64,000 nucleotides of DNA from Agrobacterium tumefaciens (GTDB lineage: Bacteria; Pseudomonadota; Alphaproteobacteria; Rhizobiales; Rhizobiaceae), in assembly GCF_000834635.1 (NCBI RefSeq), contig NZ_JXQV01000009.1, forward strand, positions 248,001-312,000. The letters run 5' to 3'. Below, piece by piece: positions 38,372 through 48,493 of the stretch; within the stretch, counting starts at the first letter, position 1; every line of letters starts with the position of its first letter. A program made the translations under genes and the position numbers. The notes under the pieces are model-generated. The model searched no databases and was not told where the DNA came from. It worked only from the letters and a program-made list of their open reading frames with translations.

Positions 38372-41300
38372 ATGAATTTTTCCGCATGGTCCATCCGCAA
38401 CCCGATTGCTCCCCTGCTTTGCTTTGCCCTTTTGTTGTTTCTCGGCGTCAAGGCATTTTACGATCTGCCCATCACCCGCTTTCCGAACATCGACGTGCCC
38501 GTGGTGGCGGTCACCGTAACCCAGAGCGGTGCATCCCCGTCGGAACTGGAAGCGCAGGTCACCAAGGAAATTGAAGACGCGGTTGCCTCGATCAGCGGCA
38601 TCGATGAGGTCCAATCCACGGTTACCGATGGTCAGTCTCTGACGACAGTCCTCTTCCGTATCGAAAAGCCGACCGAAGAAGCTGTTCAGGACACCAAGGA
38701 CGCCATCGACAAGATCCGCAGCGAGTTGCCCTCGGATATTGAAGAACCCGTCGTCAGCAAAATCGACGTCGAAGGACAGGCAATCCAGACATTTGCGGTT
38801 TCCTCGCCCAACATGACGCTGGAAGAGCTGTCCTGGTTTGTGGATGACACGATCAAGCGCTCGCTTCAGGGCCAGTCAGGCGTTGGCAAGATAGACCGTT
38901 ACGGCGGTGCGGATCGCGAAGTGCGCGTATCTCTGAACCCCGCCAAGCTCGATGCCTATGGCATCACGGCAGCCGACGTGAACCAGCAATTGCGCGGCAC
39001 CAACGTCGATCTCGGGTCAGGTCGCGGCCAGGTGGCGGGCAATGAACAGACAATCCGGACGCTGGGCGATTCCCGCAATGTGGCCGAGCTTTCCAACACC
39101 ACCATTGCGCTTTCCAGCGGCCGCTTCGTAAAGCTGTCGGAGCTTGGCACCATCACCGATACCTATGAAGAGCCGAAGTCCTTCTCGCGCTTCAACGGCA
39201 ATCCGGGTGTCACCTTCGCGGTATTCCGCTCGAAGGGCGCGAGCGAAGTTTCCGTGGCTGAGACAGTTGCGGAAAATCTGGACAAGGTCCGCGCAGCGCA
39301 CCCCAATGTCTCGATCGAGATGGTCGACGACGCCGTCTACTTCACCTATGGCAACTATACCGCCGCACTCCACACGCTGGTCGAAGGTTCGATCCTTGCC
39401 GTTATTGTGGTGCTTCTGTTTCTGCGAAACTGGCGTGCGACGCTGATCGCCGCTGTTGCCCTGCCCTTATCGGCCATTCCAACCTTCTGGGTCATGGATG
39501 TACTGGGCTTCTCGCTCAACCTTGTCAGCTTCCTAGCTTTGACACTGGCAACCGGTATTCTTGTGGATGACGCCATCGTGGAGGTGGAGAATATCTCCCG
39601 CCACATCAAGATGGGCAAATCGCCCTATCGTGCGTCGCTCGAAGCAGCCGACGAGATCGGCCTTGCTGTCATTGCGACAAGCTTCACCATCATCGCAGTC
39701 TTCGTGCCAGTTTCCTTCATGCCCGGCGTACCGGGCCAGTACTTCATCCAATTCGGCCTGACAGTCGCCTTCTCCGTGTTCTTCTCGCTCATGGTTGCGC
39801 GTCTCATCACACCGTTGATGGCCGCCTATCTGATGCGTTCTGACGATGCGGTCGATGACCATCACGATAATGATGGCTGGCTGATGAAGTCCTATACACG
39901 CATGGTCACTGCAACCACCCGCAAATGGTGGGCCCGTTACCTGACGCTTCTCGGTGCCATCGGTTTCCTCGCGGCATCAATCATTCTGCTCAGCGGCGTT
40001 CCCGGCAGTTTCCTGCCCCCGGATGACGCCTCACGCGTCGTCCTGTCAATCGAGCTTCCACCCAACGCGACGCTTGAAGAGACCGACGCGACGACATCGA
40101 AAATCCATGAAGCGATCCGTGACATCAACGGTGTAGAAAGTGTGTTCATTCTCGGCGGCGCATCGCCAAAGGGTGATCTAGAGCTTCGCCGTGCAACGGT
40201 GCGCGTCATCCTGCAGCACATTGACCACTCGCTATTGAAAACGCTGGTCAATAAGGGGCTTGGATCCATTCCCCTCATCGGCCCGCATCTTCCCAAGATC
40301 GAAGACACCGGCAGAACACGGCCGCAATGGGATGTGGAGCGGGATATTTTTGCCAAGGTAAACACCATCCCGGATGTGCGCATCATCAAGCTGAATGACC
40401 GCGCCGAACGGGAACTGAGCTTCAACTTCCTGTCCTCGAGCGAAGAAGACTTGCAGAATGCCGTTGGCATGCTGGAATCGCGGCTTCGTGCATCGCCCAT
40501 CCTCGCTAATGTCAGCTCCGAAGGTGCCTTGCCGCGCCCGGAGCTGCAAATTCGCCCGCGCAAGGATGAGATCGCTCGCCTTGGCATCACGCCACAGCAA
40601 ATCTCGCAGACCGTGCGCGTTGCCACCATCGGCGATATCGATGCGCTGCTAACGAAGATATCGCTGGATGATCGACAGATCCCGATCCGCGTTCAGGCCT
40701 CGCTGGATGTCCGGCGCGATCTGGCTGCCATCCGTGCGCTGAAAATCAAGACTGCGACCGGTGCCACCGTTCCGCTTTCGAGCGTGGCCGACATCGACTA
40801 TTCGGAAGGCCCAAGCTCCATCAAGCGCAATGACCGCAACCGGGTGGTCTCCATTGGCTCCGACGTTCCCTTCGGAACGGCGCTCGACACCTCATCGGCA
40901 GAGTTCAGACGCATCGTGGCGGAAACGAATTTGCCGCCGACAGTGCGTCTCGCCGAAAGCGGTGATGCAAAGGTGCAAGGCGAAATGCAGTCAGGCTTCA
41001 CCAACGCCATGCTGCTTGGCCTGCTGCTAGTTCTGGTCGTCCTCATCCTTCTCTTCAAGGATGTGATCCAGCCTTTCACCATTCTGTTTTCTCTGCCGCT
41101 TGCCATCGGTGGCGTCGCAGTGGCGCTCATCCTTACCAACAATGCACTCTCCATGCCCGTCCTCATCGGCATTCTGATGCTGATGGGTATCGTCACGAAA
41201 AATGCTATTCTGCTGGTAGATTTCGCCATCGAAATGCGCCGCCACGGCATGGAGCGGGTTCACGCCATGGTGGAGGCTGGCCGCAAGCGCGCTCGTCCCA

Positions 41301-41698
41301 TCATCATGACATCCATCGCCATGTCTGCTGGCATGTTGCCTTCCGCGCTGGGTGTTGGCGAAGGTGGCTCCTTCCGCTCGCCCATGGCCATCGCGGTCAT
41401 TGGCGGGATCATTGTTTCCACGGTCCTGTCTCTTATCGTGGTGCCGGCCTTCTTCCTCATCATGGATGACCTATCGATGCTTCTCTCCCACCTCTTCGGC
41501 CGTTTCATCGGCAAGAAGGAAGAGGAGCATCCGGTTCTGTCAAATGAGGAACTGTCGGAAACGGCACGGATCAATCAGGATGCGCTGGCTGGCCTGGAAG
41601 AGCGCGTAGCGACTATCGAACAGAAGACCGGGACAGGCCAGAAAAATGGCGGAAATTCCAGCAACGTGCTCCGCCTGCCGCCGCTAGCAGCAGAGTGA
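38372..41698 (+). CDS. RND multidrug efflux permease
   Basis: The 1108-residue inner-membrane pump has the AcrB-like duplicated layout with 12 helices: helix 1 in APLLCFALLLFLGVKAF, periplasmic porter domains, and the proton-relay motif in helix 4 (ATGILVDDAIVEVENI). The second half has LIGILMLMGIVTKNAILLVDF. A C-terminal cytoplasmic extension of about 60 residues (KKEEEHPVLSNEELSET...) is present. Substrate cannot be predicted. The operon ends in a terminator at 41718. Confidence 0.93.
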   Translation: MNFSAWSIRNPIAPLLCFALLLFLGVKAFYDLPITRFPNIDVPVVAVTVTQSGASPSELEAQVTKEIEDAVASISGIDEVQSTVTDGQSLTTVLFRIEKPTEEAVQDTKDAIDKIRSELPSDIEEPVVSKIDVEGQAIQTFAVSSPNMTLEELSWFVDDTIKRSLQGQSGVGKIDRYGGADREVRVSLNPAKLDAYGITAADVNQQLRGTNVDLGSGRGQVAGNEQTIRTLGDSRNVAELSNTTIALSSGRFVKLSELGTITDTYEEPKSFSRFNGNPGVTFAVFRSKGASEVSVAETVAENLDKVRAAHPNVSIEMVDDAVYFTYGNYTAALHTLVEGSILAVIVVLLFLRNWRATLIAAVALPLSAIPTFWVMDVLGFSLNLVSFLALTLATGILVDDAIVEVENISRHIKMGKSPYRASLEAADEIGLAVIATSFTIIAVFVPVSFMPGVPGQYFIQFGLTVAFSVFFSLMVARLITPLMAAYLMRSDDAVDDHHDNDGWLMKSYTRMVTATTRKWWARYLTLLGAIGFLAASIILLSGVPGSFLPPDDASRVVLSIELPPNATLEETDATTSKIHEAIRDINGVESVFILGGASPKGDLELRRATVRVILQHIDHSLLKTLVNKGLGSIPLIGPHLPKIEDTGRTRPQWDVERDIFAKVNTIPDVRIIKLNDRAERELSFNFLSSSEEDLQNAVGMLESRLRASPILANVSSEGALPRPELQIRPRKDEIARLGITPQQISQTVRVATIGDIDALLTKISLDDRQIPIRVQASLDVRRDLAAIRALKIKTATGATVPLSSVADIDYSEGPSSIKRNDRNRVVSIGSDVPFGTALDTSSAEFRRIVAETNLPPTVRLAESGDAKVQGEMQSGFTNAMLLGLLLVLVVLILLFKDVIQPFTILFSLPLAIGGVAVALILTNNALSMPVLIGILMLMGIVTKNAILLVDFAIEMRRHGMERVHAMVEAGRKRARPIIMTSIAMSAGMLPSALGVGEGGSFRSPMAIAVIGGIIVSTVLSLIVVPAFFLIMDDLSMLLSHLFGRFIGKKEEEHPVLSNEELSETARINQDALAGLEERVATIEQKTGTGQKNGGNSSNVLRLPPLAAE

Positions 41699-41717
41699 CA
41701 ACAGACAATCCACATTG

Positions 41718-41745
41718 AAAAACGCCGGGCACTCCCCGGCGTTTT
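41718..41745 (+). terminator. Terminator of the RND operon
   Basis: AAAACGCCGGG, loop CACT-like, CCCCGGCGTTTT forms a GC-rich stem 20 bp after the stop, ending in T residues. Confidence 0.9.
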
Positions 41746-41792
41746 CGCATAATGGGCACGCTTCGTTTTCCAGAGCAAAAAAATCAAGTGAA

Positions 41793-41806
41793 TTGATTGA
41801 AATCAA
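41793..41806 (+). promoter_or_regulatory. Perfect Fnr/FixK-type box
   Basis: TTGATTGAAATCAA is an exact TTGAT-N4-ATCAA anaerobox, 81 bp upstream of the start of the Crp/Fnr-family gene. The regulator's own recognition helix has the Glu...Ser-Arg pattern expected to read this site, so autoregulation or control by FixK/FnrN under low oxygen is likely. Confidence 0.82.
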
Positions 41807-41887
41807 GTTCAATGTGACAGGACCTGTTATCCTCTGCGTCATGGGAACATTGTCCTCAGACTGGAAGCGTTCGCGCCATGCGAAATC

Positions 41888-42625
41888 ATGGCCGCACAGC
41901 ACATCCCTGCTCTGATGGCACTTCGTGGGGGCGCGACGGACGTGAACGATATGGTCAAGCTGAGCAGCAGAGAGAAGAGCATTCTCCTACAGATCCCCTT
42001 GGTGGGTGGCGGCGATAACGGAACACCGGGGAAACTCATGGAGGTTTCCACCGTCCTCACCATGGCGGCCCGCCAAATGCTTTTTTGCGAAGGCGAAGTT
42101 GCAGAGCACCTGTTTTGCGTTCTGAGCGGCTATATCCGCCTTTATCGCACGAGCAAGGATGGCCGCGAGGCCGATATCAGAATTTGCGGCCCGGGCGATA
42201 CATTCAACGAGTGTCTCATCTTCGGTTCGGAGCATTATCAATCCAGCGCACAGGTCGCCGAAAACTGTACGCTGGCACGGATAGAGCTCAGCCGCATCAG
42301 ATCATTGATTGAGGAAGATCCGTCGGTCGCAAAAGCTGTCGTGCAGTGCCTGTCCAAGAGCCTACTGACCACGATGGATTGTGTGGCCAATGACCGGCTG
42401 CAAACTGCACCTCAGCGCGTTGCAAATTACCTCATTATGCAGGGGCCAGGCGATTCGACATCCTATTCCCTGCGATTGCCTTTCCAGAAAAGCGTTCTGG
42501 CAGGCAAGCTTGGCCTTGCACCGGAAGCGCTTTCCCGCGCCTTCTCCAGCCTTAGGGATGCTGGCGTGATCGTCAGGGGACGCACCATTCAGGTGAATGA
42601 TGTCGGCACGCTGAAACAGTTTTAA
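41888..42625 (+). CDS. Crp/Fnr-family transcriptional regulator
   Basis: The 245-residue protein has a cyclic-nucleotide-binding-like domain (FCEGEVAEHLFCVLSGYIRLYRTSKDGREADIRICGPGDTF) and a C-terminal winged helix (SVLAGKLGLAPEALSRAFSSLRDAGVI). The recognition helix PEALSRAF keeps the Glu-x-x-Ser-Arg contacts of Fnr-type proteins. The four-Cys iron-sulphur cluster site is absent, so it is more like FixK, NnrR or DNR proteins. The exact start is uncertain; ATG 41951 is an alternative. A perfect Fnr box lies in its promoter. Confidence 0.87.
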   Translation: MAAQHIPALMALRGGATDVNDMVKLSSREKSILLQIPLVGGGDNGTPGKLMEVSTVLTMAARQMLFCEGEVAEHLFCVLSGYIRLYRTSKDGREADIRICGPGDTFNECLIFGSEHYQSSAQVAENCTLARIELSRIRSLIEEDPSVAKAVVQCLSKSLLTTMDCVANDRLQTAPQRVANYLIMQGPGDSTSYSLRLPFQKSVLAGKLGLAPEALSRAFSSLRDAGVIVRGRTIQVNDVGTLKQF

Positions 42626-42638
42626 AACTGCTTCAGCG
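42609..42638. other. Near-perfect 30-bp palindrome between crp/fnr and ureG
   Basis: CGCTGAA-A-CAGTTTT / AAAACTG-C-TTCAGCG is a loopless palindrome with one mismatched pair, spanning the stop of the Crp/Fnr gene and lying 12 bp from the convergent ureG stop. It may act as a bidirectional terminator, although the U tract is internal. Confidence 0.6.
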
Positions 42639-42649
42639 TTGGCCGCTTC

Positions 42650-43261
42650 TTACAGTCCGCCGTGCTGCTTCAGGAAGCCGACAATCGTGTCCACGCCTTC
42701 GCCGCGCTTCATATCCGTAAACACGAAGGGCATCTCCTTGCGCATACGGGTTGCGTCGGTGTCCATGACGCCAAGATCGGCCCCGACATAGGGTGCAAGG
42801 TCTTTTTTGTTGATGACCAGCAGGTCTGAGCGGGTAATGCCCGGTCCACCCTTGCGCGGAATTTCCTCTCCCTGGCACACGGAGATCACATAGATGGTGA
42901 TATCCGCCAGATCAGGCGAAAAGGTCGCGGCCAGATTGTCGCCACCCGACTCGATAAAAACGATGTCGAGATCAGGGAAGCGCTCGTTGAGACCGGCAAT
43001 CGCCTGAAGATTGATTGTCGCATCTTCGCGGATCGCCGTGTGCGGACATCCGCCGGTTTCCACACCCACAATCCGCTCAGACGGCAGCGCCTGCATGCGC
43101 ACCAGCGCTTCGGCATCTTCCTTGGTGTAGATATCGTTGGTCACCACGGCAACAGAGTAATCACCGCTCATGGCCTTGCACAGTTTTTCCGTAAGCGCCG
43201 TCTTGCCGGAGCCAACAGGCCCACCGATGCCGACCCGAAGCGGACCATTTCCCGATTTCAT
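42650..43261 (-). CDS. ureG: Urease accessory GTPase UreG
   Basis: The 203-residue protein has the P-loop [17 protein letters not shown], the metal-binding motif [16 protein letters not shown], and [16 protein letters not shown]. UreG is the SIMIBI GTPase that, with UreF and UreD, inserts nickel into the UreABC apoenzyme. ATG 43261 ([14 protein letters not shown]) is preceded by AAGGA. It is the last gene of the ureEFG group. Confidence 0.96.
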   Translation of the reverse strand: MKSGNGPLRVGIGGPVGSGKTALTEKLCKAMSGDYSVAVVTNDIYTKEDAEALVRMQALPSERIVGVETGGCPHTAIREDATINLQAIAGLNERFPDLDIVFIESGGDNLAATFSPDLADITIYVISVCQGEEIPRKGGPGITRSDLLVINKKDLAPYVGADLGVMDTDATRMRKEMPFVFTDMKRGEGVDTIVGFLKQHGGL

Positions 43262-43324
43262 ACGCGTTTTCCTTCCAAACAAGATCGTTCTGACATTAGC
43301 GATTTCCACCGGGCGCATTGAAGG

Positions 43325-43996
43325 CTAAGAGCGGAAAAGCCGGGTTTCCTGAATTTCATGCCGCATGGAGGCCGTATCGGCGAGAATCGTCGCCGACCCC
43401 AGCTCAGCCAGCGTCGATGCCGCTGCGCGCGCAGCAACACCAGCAATTTCAGTTTCCAGATTGGCAAGGATCGTCACGCCATCCTTCTGCCCACTGATAC
43501 CAAGACGTATGCCCGCGGACACGAATTGCGAAACACCGGAATGCAGATAGGCAGCAAGTGTGTCCTCAATCCCGACCCCATGTGCTGAGGCAACGGCACC
43601 CACCGCAACCGGATAGGGCGTTTCCTTCGACAGGCGGCTCAACACCTCCTGCGGCCAGGCCGTCGCAGCGGCTAAGAAGGCGTCACCGAGCAACACCGTT
43701 TCACGATAGCGTTCCGCAGAACCCGCGAGGGCTCGCCCGAGTTCGCAAAGTTCCGCCAGTTCCTCACCATCCGCATGGCATCGCCACGCTTGCGCTAGCA
43801 ACACGGCATCGTTCCAAAGCGCCCCGCGCCGCAACAGCAGTGAAATCCAGTCGTGCAGCTCACTGGCGCGGGAAAGGCGTCGGTCATTGACTACACTTTC
43901 CAGCCCGCCGGAATAGGAAAAGGCCCCGACGGGAAATGCTGGCGACATCCACGCCAGCAGCTTCAGCAATGCATCGACGTTACGGCTCACCGACAT
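43325..43996 (-). CDS. ureF: Urease accessory protein UreF
   Basis: The 223-residue helical protein has the UreF N-terminal signature LLAWMSPAFPVGAFSYSGGLE and a conserved C-terminal run ETRLFRS. It bridges UreG and UreD on apo-urease during nickel loading. ATG 43996 overlaps the ureE stop in TGATG. Confidence 0.94.
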   Translation of the reverse strand: MSVSRNVDALLKLLAWMSPAFPVGAFSYSGGLESVVNDRRLSRASELHDWISLLLRRGALWNDAVLLAQAWRCHADGEELAELCELGRALAGSAERYRETVLLGDAFLAAATAWPQEVLSRLSKETPYPVAVGAVASAHGVGIEDTLAAYLHSGVSQFVSAGIRLGISGQKDGVTILANLETEIAGVAARAAASTLAELGSATILADTASMRHEIQETRLFRS

Positions 43997-44475
43997 CAAT
44001 CGTGGCTGTGGGAATGGTGGTCGTGTCCATGGCTATGGCCACCATGGGCATGGTAGGCACCACGTGCTGGCTGGAACGGCTCCTCCACATCGCGCACCGT
44101 CGCACCCAAGCCCTCAAGCATGGCGCGAATTACGTGATCGCGAAGGATCAGAATACGGCCTTCCTCGATCTGCGCCGCAAGGTGGCGGTTGCCCAGATGC
44201 CATGCGAGTTCAATCAGGTGGAGCGTGTTTCTGGCCTTTATTTCAAACAGCTTCTCATCGGCTGCCCGGACCTCCACAAGGTCACCATTTTCCACAACCA
44301 GCAAATCGCCATGGGCAAACAGCACAGCTTCCTTGAGGTCCAGCATCACCATCTCATCATTCTGCAGGTGCAGAAGCTTGCGGCGCAGATGCCTCTGGTC
44401 GTGGGCGAGAGTGACGTAACCCGAGGGTTCGTCACCGGGTGTGCCAGCAGGGAGGTAGGATTGTACGCGCAGCAT
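43996..44475 (-). CDS. ureE: Urease nickel metallochaperone UreE
   Basis: The 159-residue protein has the UreE peptide-binding N-terminal domain and the metal-binding domain ([28 protein letters not shown]), then a His-rich tail ([18 protein letters not shown]) that binds nickel. It delivers nickel to UreG. The gene is separated from ureC by a GGDEF gene and an intergenic palindromic repeat. Confidence 0.95.
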   Translation of the reverse strand: MLRVQSYLPAGTPGDEPSGYVTLAHDQRHLRRKLLHLQNDEMVMLDLKEAVLFAHGDLLVVENGDLVEVRAADEKLFEIKARNTLHLIELAWHLGNRHLAAQIEEGRILILRDHVIRAMLEGLGATVRDVEEPFQPARGAYHAHGGHSHGHDHHSHSHD

Positions 44476-44598
44476 CGGGCTATCCAGAATTTGGTTTCAA
44501 TCAGCGTTGAAACCTGAAGGATGCCGCCCGTGAATGCAAGCCGCTTGTGATGGAAAGACGGTAGGATAAAGACAAATAATCGTCTGCAATCAACAAAC

Positions 44599-44674
44599 TA
44601 GAGCAATTCCAGCAAAAGTGGAAATCGGTTTTGCGCCCGGAATTGCGTATAACAAACAGATAAAGCTTTGAAGG
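44599..44674. repeat. Rhizobiaceae intergenic palindromic repeat
   Basis: TAGAGCAATTCC ... GGAATTGCGTATAACAAACAGATA has inverted arms GCAATTCC (44603-44610) and GGAATTGC (44639-44646) with inner arms CAAAA and TTTTG. I recognise this as a widespread short element in Rhizobiaceae intergenic regions (often ending in AACAAAGAGATAGAGC). It lies between ureE and the GGDEF gene. Confidence 0.72.
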
Positions 44675-44699
44675 TGAACCAGCGTTCACCGGAAAGGCT

Positions 44700-45533
44700 C
44701 TATGAAGCGGCGAGCAATGTTGCTTTGAGATCGCCGACCGCTTGCGCGAGTGCGAGATCAGTCTCATGGCGCACGCAATTTCGTCCAGATGCCTTGGCCA
44801 GATAGAGCGCCTTGTCAGCCGCCGCAAATGTATCATGTTTGGAGCGTGACGGATCAATATCGGCAACGCCCACGGACACTGTCGTCTGAACCCGATGCGC
44901 GTCGAACGTGATCGTCAGGCACGAAACACGAATCCGCGCGAGTTCTATCATGATCAGCCGGTCTTTCAGCAGCCCACCGCGAACGATCACGGCAAACTCT
45001 TCGCCACCCAGTCTGGCCACACAATGAAACTCGCCGAACACATCAGCAATTGCCGCGGCCGCTTTCTTGATGACGACATCGCCCGCAGCGTGGCCATAGC
45101 TGTCATTGATCCCCTTGAAGCGATCCAGATCGAAGATCGCCAGCGAGGCATCATCCAGCACTTCTTCAAAGCACTGGTTGAACGCCCGCCTGTTGGCAAG
45201 ACCAGACAGCGTATCGGTCTTGCTCAACCGCTCGAACTCGGCATGGGAATCATGGAGCTTGCGAAGGGCTTTGGACAGAATACTGCACAACATGCCGGTC
45301 ACAAGACCGCCCACGATCCAGGCCATTACGACGCTATAGGCAAGTGCCTCATACAGCGGTAGCGGCAGAAGATTGAAAAAGTCGCCGACTGCAATGGCGG
45401 CACAACTCACCAGGACTGACAGAATGATGGAGACAAAGACCATCTTGGCTGCAAAGCTACGCGTATTTTGCTTTTCACCAGCATCATTCAAACTCATTTC
45501 CAGCGAAATAAATTTCTTTAAACGCTTAGTCAT
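44700..45533 (-). CDS. Membrane diguanylate cyclase (GGDEF)
   Basis: The 277-residue protein has two transmembrane helices (about residues 30-95) and a GGDEF domain with DTLSGLANRRAFN, FDLDRFKGINDSYGHAAGD and the active motif GGEEF. No inhibitory RxxD site precedes GGEEF. It should make cyclic di-GMP at the inner membrane. It is placed between ureC and ureEFG on the same strand, but terminators and a repeat suggest separate transcription, so a role in urease is not implied. ATG 45533 is preceded by GAGG. Confidence 0.92.
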   Translation of the reverse strand: MTKRLKKFISLEMSLNDAGEKQNTRSFAAKMVFVSIILSVLVSCAAIAVGDFFNLLPLPLYEALAYSVVMAWIVGGLVTGMLCSILSKALRKLHDSHAEFERLSKTDTLSGLANRRAFNQCFEEVLDDASLAIFDLDRFKGINDSYGHAAGDVVIKKAAAAIADVFGEFHCVARLGGEEFAVIVRGGLLKDRLIMIELARIRVSCLTITFDAHRVQTTVSVGVADIDPSRSKHDTFAAADKALYLAKASGRNCVRHETDLALAQAVGDLKATLLAAS

Positions 45534-45872
45534 CACACCTCACCCTGCATGACTTTACCGATAACCCTCATAGGTTGGCTGTCAGTAAATCGAATGTCTA
45601 AATTTTTAGCTACTTAAGGTATATTTGTGGATTATTGCAAAGAGTGAATCTCTGACACATCGCATCGCCTTAAAAACCCGCATCCCCTTTAAAAGGCTGG
45701 CAAGGCAATGTTGCGGCGCCGCAGAAACAAATGATAGCCGGCGCCATTTCTAAGGATAAAAATAACGTGATGCGAGCTTGCAACCCGCAGCAATCATTAA
45801 CGATTTAGCTTTTCCTGTTTGAAAGGGAGGCGGGCCGCTTTCGTCCCGGATCGAGGTGCGAATCGGCAAGAG
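45534..45872. other. Intergenic region between the GGDEF gene and ureC
   Basis: About 340 bp, rich in A/T between 45560 and 45650, holding the promoter of the GGDEF gene. No reading frame with a ribosome-binding site was found and no repeat apart from the terminator immediately beyond. Confidence 0.45.
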
Positions 45873-45917
45873 ACTAAAAACAAAAGAGCTGCGATCGTCA
45901 GACGATTCGCAGCTCTT
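45873..45917 (-). terminator. Terminator of the ureDABC transcript
   Basis: On the minus strand AAGAGCTGCGA...TCGCAGCTCTT with an inner TCGTC-GACGA extension makes a long stem, followed by TTGTTTTTAG. It lies 56 bp past the ureC stop and separates ureC from the GGDEF-ureEFG block. Confidence 0.85.
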
Positions 45918-45972
45918 GTGATGGGACAGCGTCAATCAGAAATAGAAAGACACAAAAAAAGTCGTCTTTTTA

Positions 45973-47682
45973 TCAAAACAGGAAATAGCGTTGCGCCATC
46001 GGCAACACTGTCGCTGGCTCGCAGGTCAGCAACTCGCCATCGGCGCGCACCTCATAGGTTTCAGGGTTCACCTCGATATGCGGCGTCAGTGAATTGTGGA
46101 TCATGGACGCCTTGGAGATGCCACCGCGCACATTGCGTACTGCAAGCAGCTTCTTCGCCACGCCAAGACGCTGAACAATTCCGCCATCCAGCGACGCTTG
46201 AGACACGAACGTTACCGAAGAATTGGTGCGCAGCTTGCCGTAAGCGGCAAACATGGGCCGGTAGTGCATCGGCTGCGGTGTGGGGATCGAGGCGTTCGGA
46301 TCACCCATCGGTGCGGCAGCGATGGAGCCGCCCAGCAAAACCATTTCCGGCTTCACGCCGAAAAAGGCCGGGCTCCACAGTACTAGATCGGCTCGCTTGC
46401 CAACCTCGACAGAGCCAATTTCATGAGAAATGCCGTGCGCAATAGCGGGGTTGATGGTGTATTTGGCGATGTAGCGACGAACACGAAAATTGTCGTTCTC
46501 GCCCACCTCTTCCTTCAAACGACCCCGCTGGCGCTTCATTTTGTCGGCCGTCTGCCATGTGCGGATAGCAACCTCGCCCACACGCCCCATGGCCTGGCTG
46601 TCTGAGGAAATGATCGAGAAGGCACCGATATCGTGCAGAATGTCTTCGGCAGCAATGGTTTCCTTGCGAATACGGCTTTCCGCAAAGGCGATGTCTTCCG
46701 GAATGGACGGCGACAGGTGGTGGCAGACCATCAGCATATCCAGATGTTCCGCCAGGGTGTTGATCGTGTAGGGCCGCGTCGGGTTGGTGGAAGACGGGAT
46801 GACGTTGGGATTGCCGCAAATCTTGATGATATCAGGCGCGTGGCCACCGCCTGCCCCTTCCGTGTGAAAGGCATGAATGGTGCGCCCGTTAATGGCGTTG
46901 ATCGTGTCTTCCACAAAGCCGCTCTCGTTCAGCGTATCGGTGTGGATCATCACCTGCACGTCAAAGGCATCGGCAACAGACAGGCAATTGTCGATGGCGG
47001 CCGGTGTCGTGCCCCAGTCCTCATGCAGCTTCAGCGAGGATGCACCGGCAAGGATCATTTCTTCCAGCGGTGCGGGCAGTGACGCATTGCCCTTGCCTGC
47101 CAGAGCGAGGTTCATCGGGAAAGCATCAAAGCTCTCGATCATTCGTTCAATATGCCATGCGCCTGTGCAGGTGGTGGCAAGTGTGCCATGGGCAGGACCA
47201 GAGCCACCGCCGAGCATGGTGGTCACGCCGCTCATCAAGGCTTCTTCGATCTGCTGCGGGCAGATGAAATGGATATGGGCGTCCATGCCGCCCGCCGTTA
47301 GTATCTTGCCCTCACCGGCAATCGCTTCCGTCGAGGGGCCGACGATAATGGTCACACCCGGCTGCGTGTCCGGGTTCCCCGCCTTGCCGATCGCATGAAT
47401 GCGTCCATCTTTCAGCCCGATATCAGCCTTGTAGACGCCGCTGTGATCGACAACGACGACATTGGTAATGACGGTATCCACAGCGCCCTCAGCCCGCGTC
47501 GCCTGGCTTTGGCCCATGCCATCACGAATGACCTTGCCGCCGCCAAATTTCACCTCTTCACCGTAGACGGTGAAGTCCTTTTCGATCTCGATGAACAGCT
47601 CCGTATCGGCAAGCCGCACCTTGTCGCCCACCGTGGGTCCGAACATGCTGGCGTAAGCGGCGCGGGAAATCTTGTAAGGCAT
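45973..47682 (-). CDS. ureC: Urease alpha subunit UreC
   Basis: The 569-residue catalytic subunit has normal length. Nickel ligands and active-site residues are visible: [14 protein letters not shown] (two His), the carbamylated Lys in [36 protein letters not shown], the mobile-flap [11 protein letters not shown] and the late Asp in [13 protein letters not shown]. It hydrolyses urea to ammonia and carbamate in the cytoplasm with UreA and UreB. Confidence 0.98.
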   Translation of the reverse strand: MPYKISRAAYASMFGPTVGDKVRLADTELFIEIEKDFTVYGEEVKFGGGKVIRDGMGQSQATRAEGAVDTVITNVVVVDHSGVYKADIGLKDGRIHAIGKAGNPDTQPGVTIIVGPSTEAIAGEGKILTAGGMDAHIHFICPQQIEEALMSGVTTMLGGGSGPAHGTLATTCTGAWHIERMIESFDAFPMNLALAGKGNASLPAPLEEMILAGASSLKLHEDWGTTPAAIDNCLSVADAFDVQVMIHTDTLNESGFVEDTINAINGRTIHAFHTEGAGGGHAPDIIKICGNPNVIPSSTNPTRPYTINTLAEHLDMLMVCHHLSPSIPEDIAFAESRIRKETIAAEDILHDIGAFSIISSDSQAMGRVGEVAIRTWQTADKMKRQRGRLKEEVGENDNFRVRRYIAKYTINPAIAHGISHEIGSVEVGKRADLVLWSPAFFGVKPEMVLLGGSIAAAPMGDPNASIPTPQPMHYRPMFAAYGKLRTNSSVTFVSQASLDGGIVQRLGVAKKLLAVRNVRGGISKASMIHNSLTPHIEVNPETYEVRADGELLTCEPATVLPMAQRYFLF

Positions 47683-47730
47683 GGAAATCAGGCTCCTTGG
47701 GAAGCGGAGAAAATAAAGGCAGCGTCTGGA

Positions 47731-48171
47731 TCAGTAACCGTCGGAAAGCTCGCGAAGCTCTGCGGCGCGCTTCGTGCTCATATCGGCAAGGCAGGAGGAA
47801 ATAAGCATCGATTCCATCGTTCCGCCGCGCGCCTGAAAGCCAGCCACTTCGCAATTGGCATCACGAAAGGAAACCCAGGCACGTTGCGCGGCAACGAGAG
47901 CATCGACCGCACCCTTGCTCTCTTCGTCTGCAGACTTGTCCCAATCGCTCATTTTGCTGCGAAGCTGTTTGTAGGCCGCATTCAGATCCTTGTCCGCCTT
48001 GTCGTATTCAATATCCGCACAGGCGTTCAGATCTCTTTGCGTCACCGGCTCGGCGCAGTTTGGCTCTTCTTCTTGCGCCCGCGCCACGTTTGCGCCGATC
48101 AACAAAGTCGCCGACAGCACCAGAATGCCTGCGCAAAGAGCATTCTTAATCATCAGGCCATGCGTCCCCAT
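47731..48171 (-). CDS. Secreted LprI/DUF1311-like protein
   Basis: The 146-residue product carries a signal peptide (MIKNALCAGILVLSATLLIGANVARA, which starts at residue 7 if ATG 48171 is used, or at residue 1 from ATG 48153). The mature part has the DUF1311 features CAEPVTQRDLNACADIEYDKADKDLNAAYKQL and AQRAWVSFRDANCEVAGF. Relatives include lysozyme inhibitors. ATG 48171 overlaps the ureB stop in TGATG. It is inserted between ureB and ureC; the link with urease is unknown. Confidence 0.83.
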   Translation of the reverse strand: MGTHGLMIKNALCAGILVLSATLLIGANVARAQEEEPNCAEPVTQRDLNACADIEYDKADKDLNAAYKQLRSKMSDWDKSADEESKGAVDALVAAQRAWVSFRDANCEVAGFQARGGTMESMLISSCLADMSTKRAAELRELSDGY

Positions 48172-48476
48172 CACAGCTTACCCATCACGAGCTTGCGAAA
48201 GCCATAGACTTCGCGTTTGCCCGAAAGCGGCACCAGCGTCACTTCGCGCTTCTGGCCCGGCTCGAAGCGAACAGCCGTACCGGCTGGAATATCCAGACGC
48301 ATGCCATGCGCCTTCTCGCGGATGAAATCCAACGCAGCATTGGTTTCAGCGAAGTGATAATGGCTGCCGACCTGAACAGGCCTGTCGCCAGTGTTGGAAA
48401 CCTCGATTGTTATCGTCGGTTGTCCGGCATTAAGTTCGATCTCGCCGTCTGCTGCAATGACTTCACCTGGAATCAT
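48171..48476 (-). CDS. ureB: Urease beta subunit UreB
   Basis: The 101-residue protein starts [18 protein letters not shown] and has the UreB signature [16 protein letters not shown] and [21 protein letters not shown]. It is the small beta subunit of the urease trimer. Normal length. It is separated from ureA by a DUF1272 gene. Confidence 0.97.
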   Translation of the reverse strand: MIPGEVIAADGEIELNAGQPTITIEVSNTGDRPVQVGSHYHFAETNAALDFIREKAHGMRLDIPAGTAVRFEPGQKREVTLVPLSGKREVYGFRKLVMGKL

Positions 48477-48493
48477 GATCTTGTCCTTCGTCG

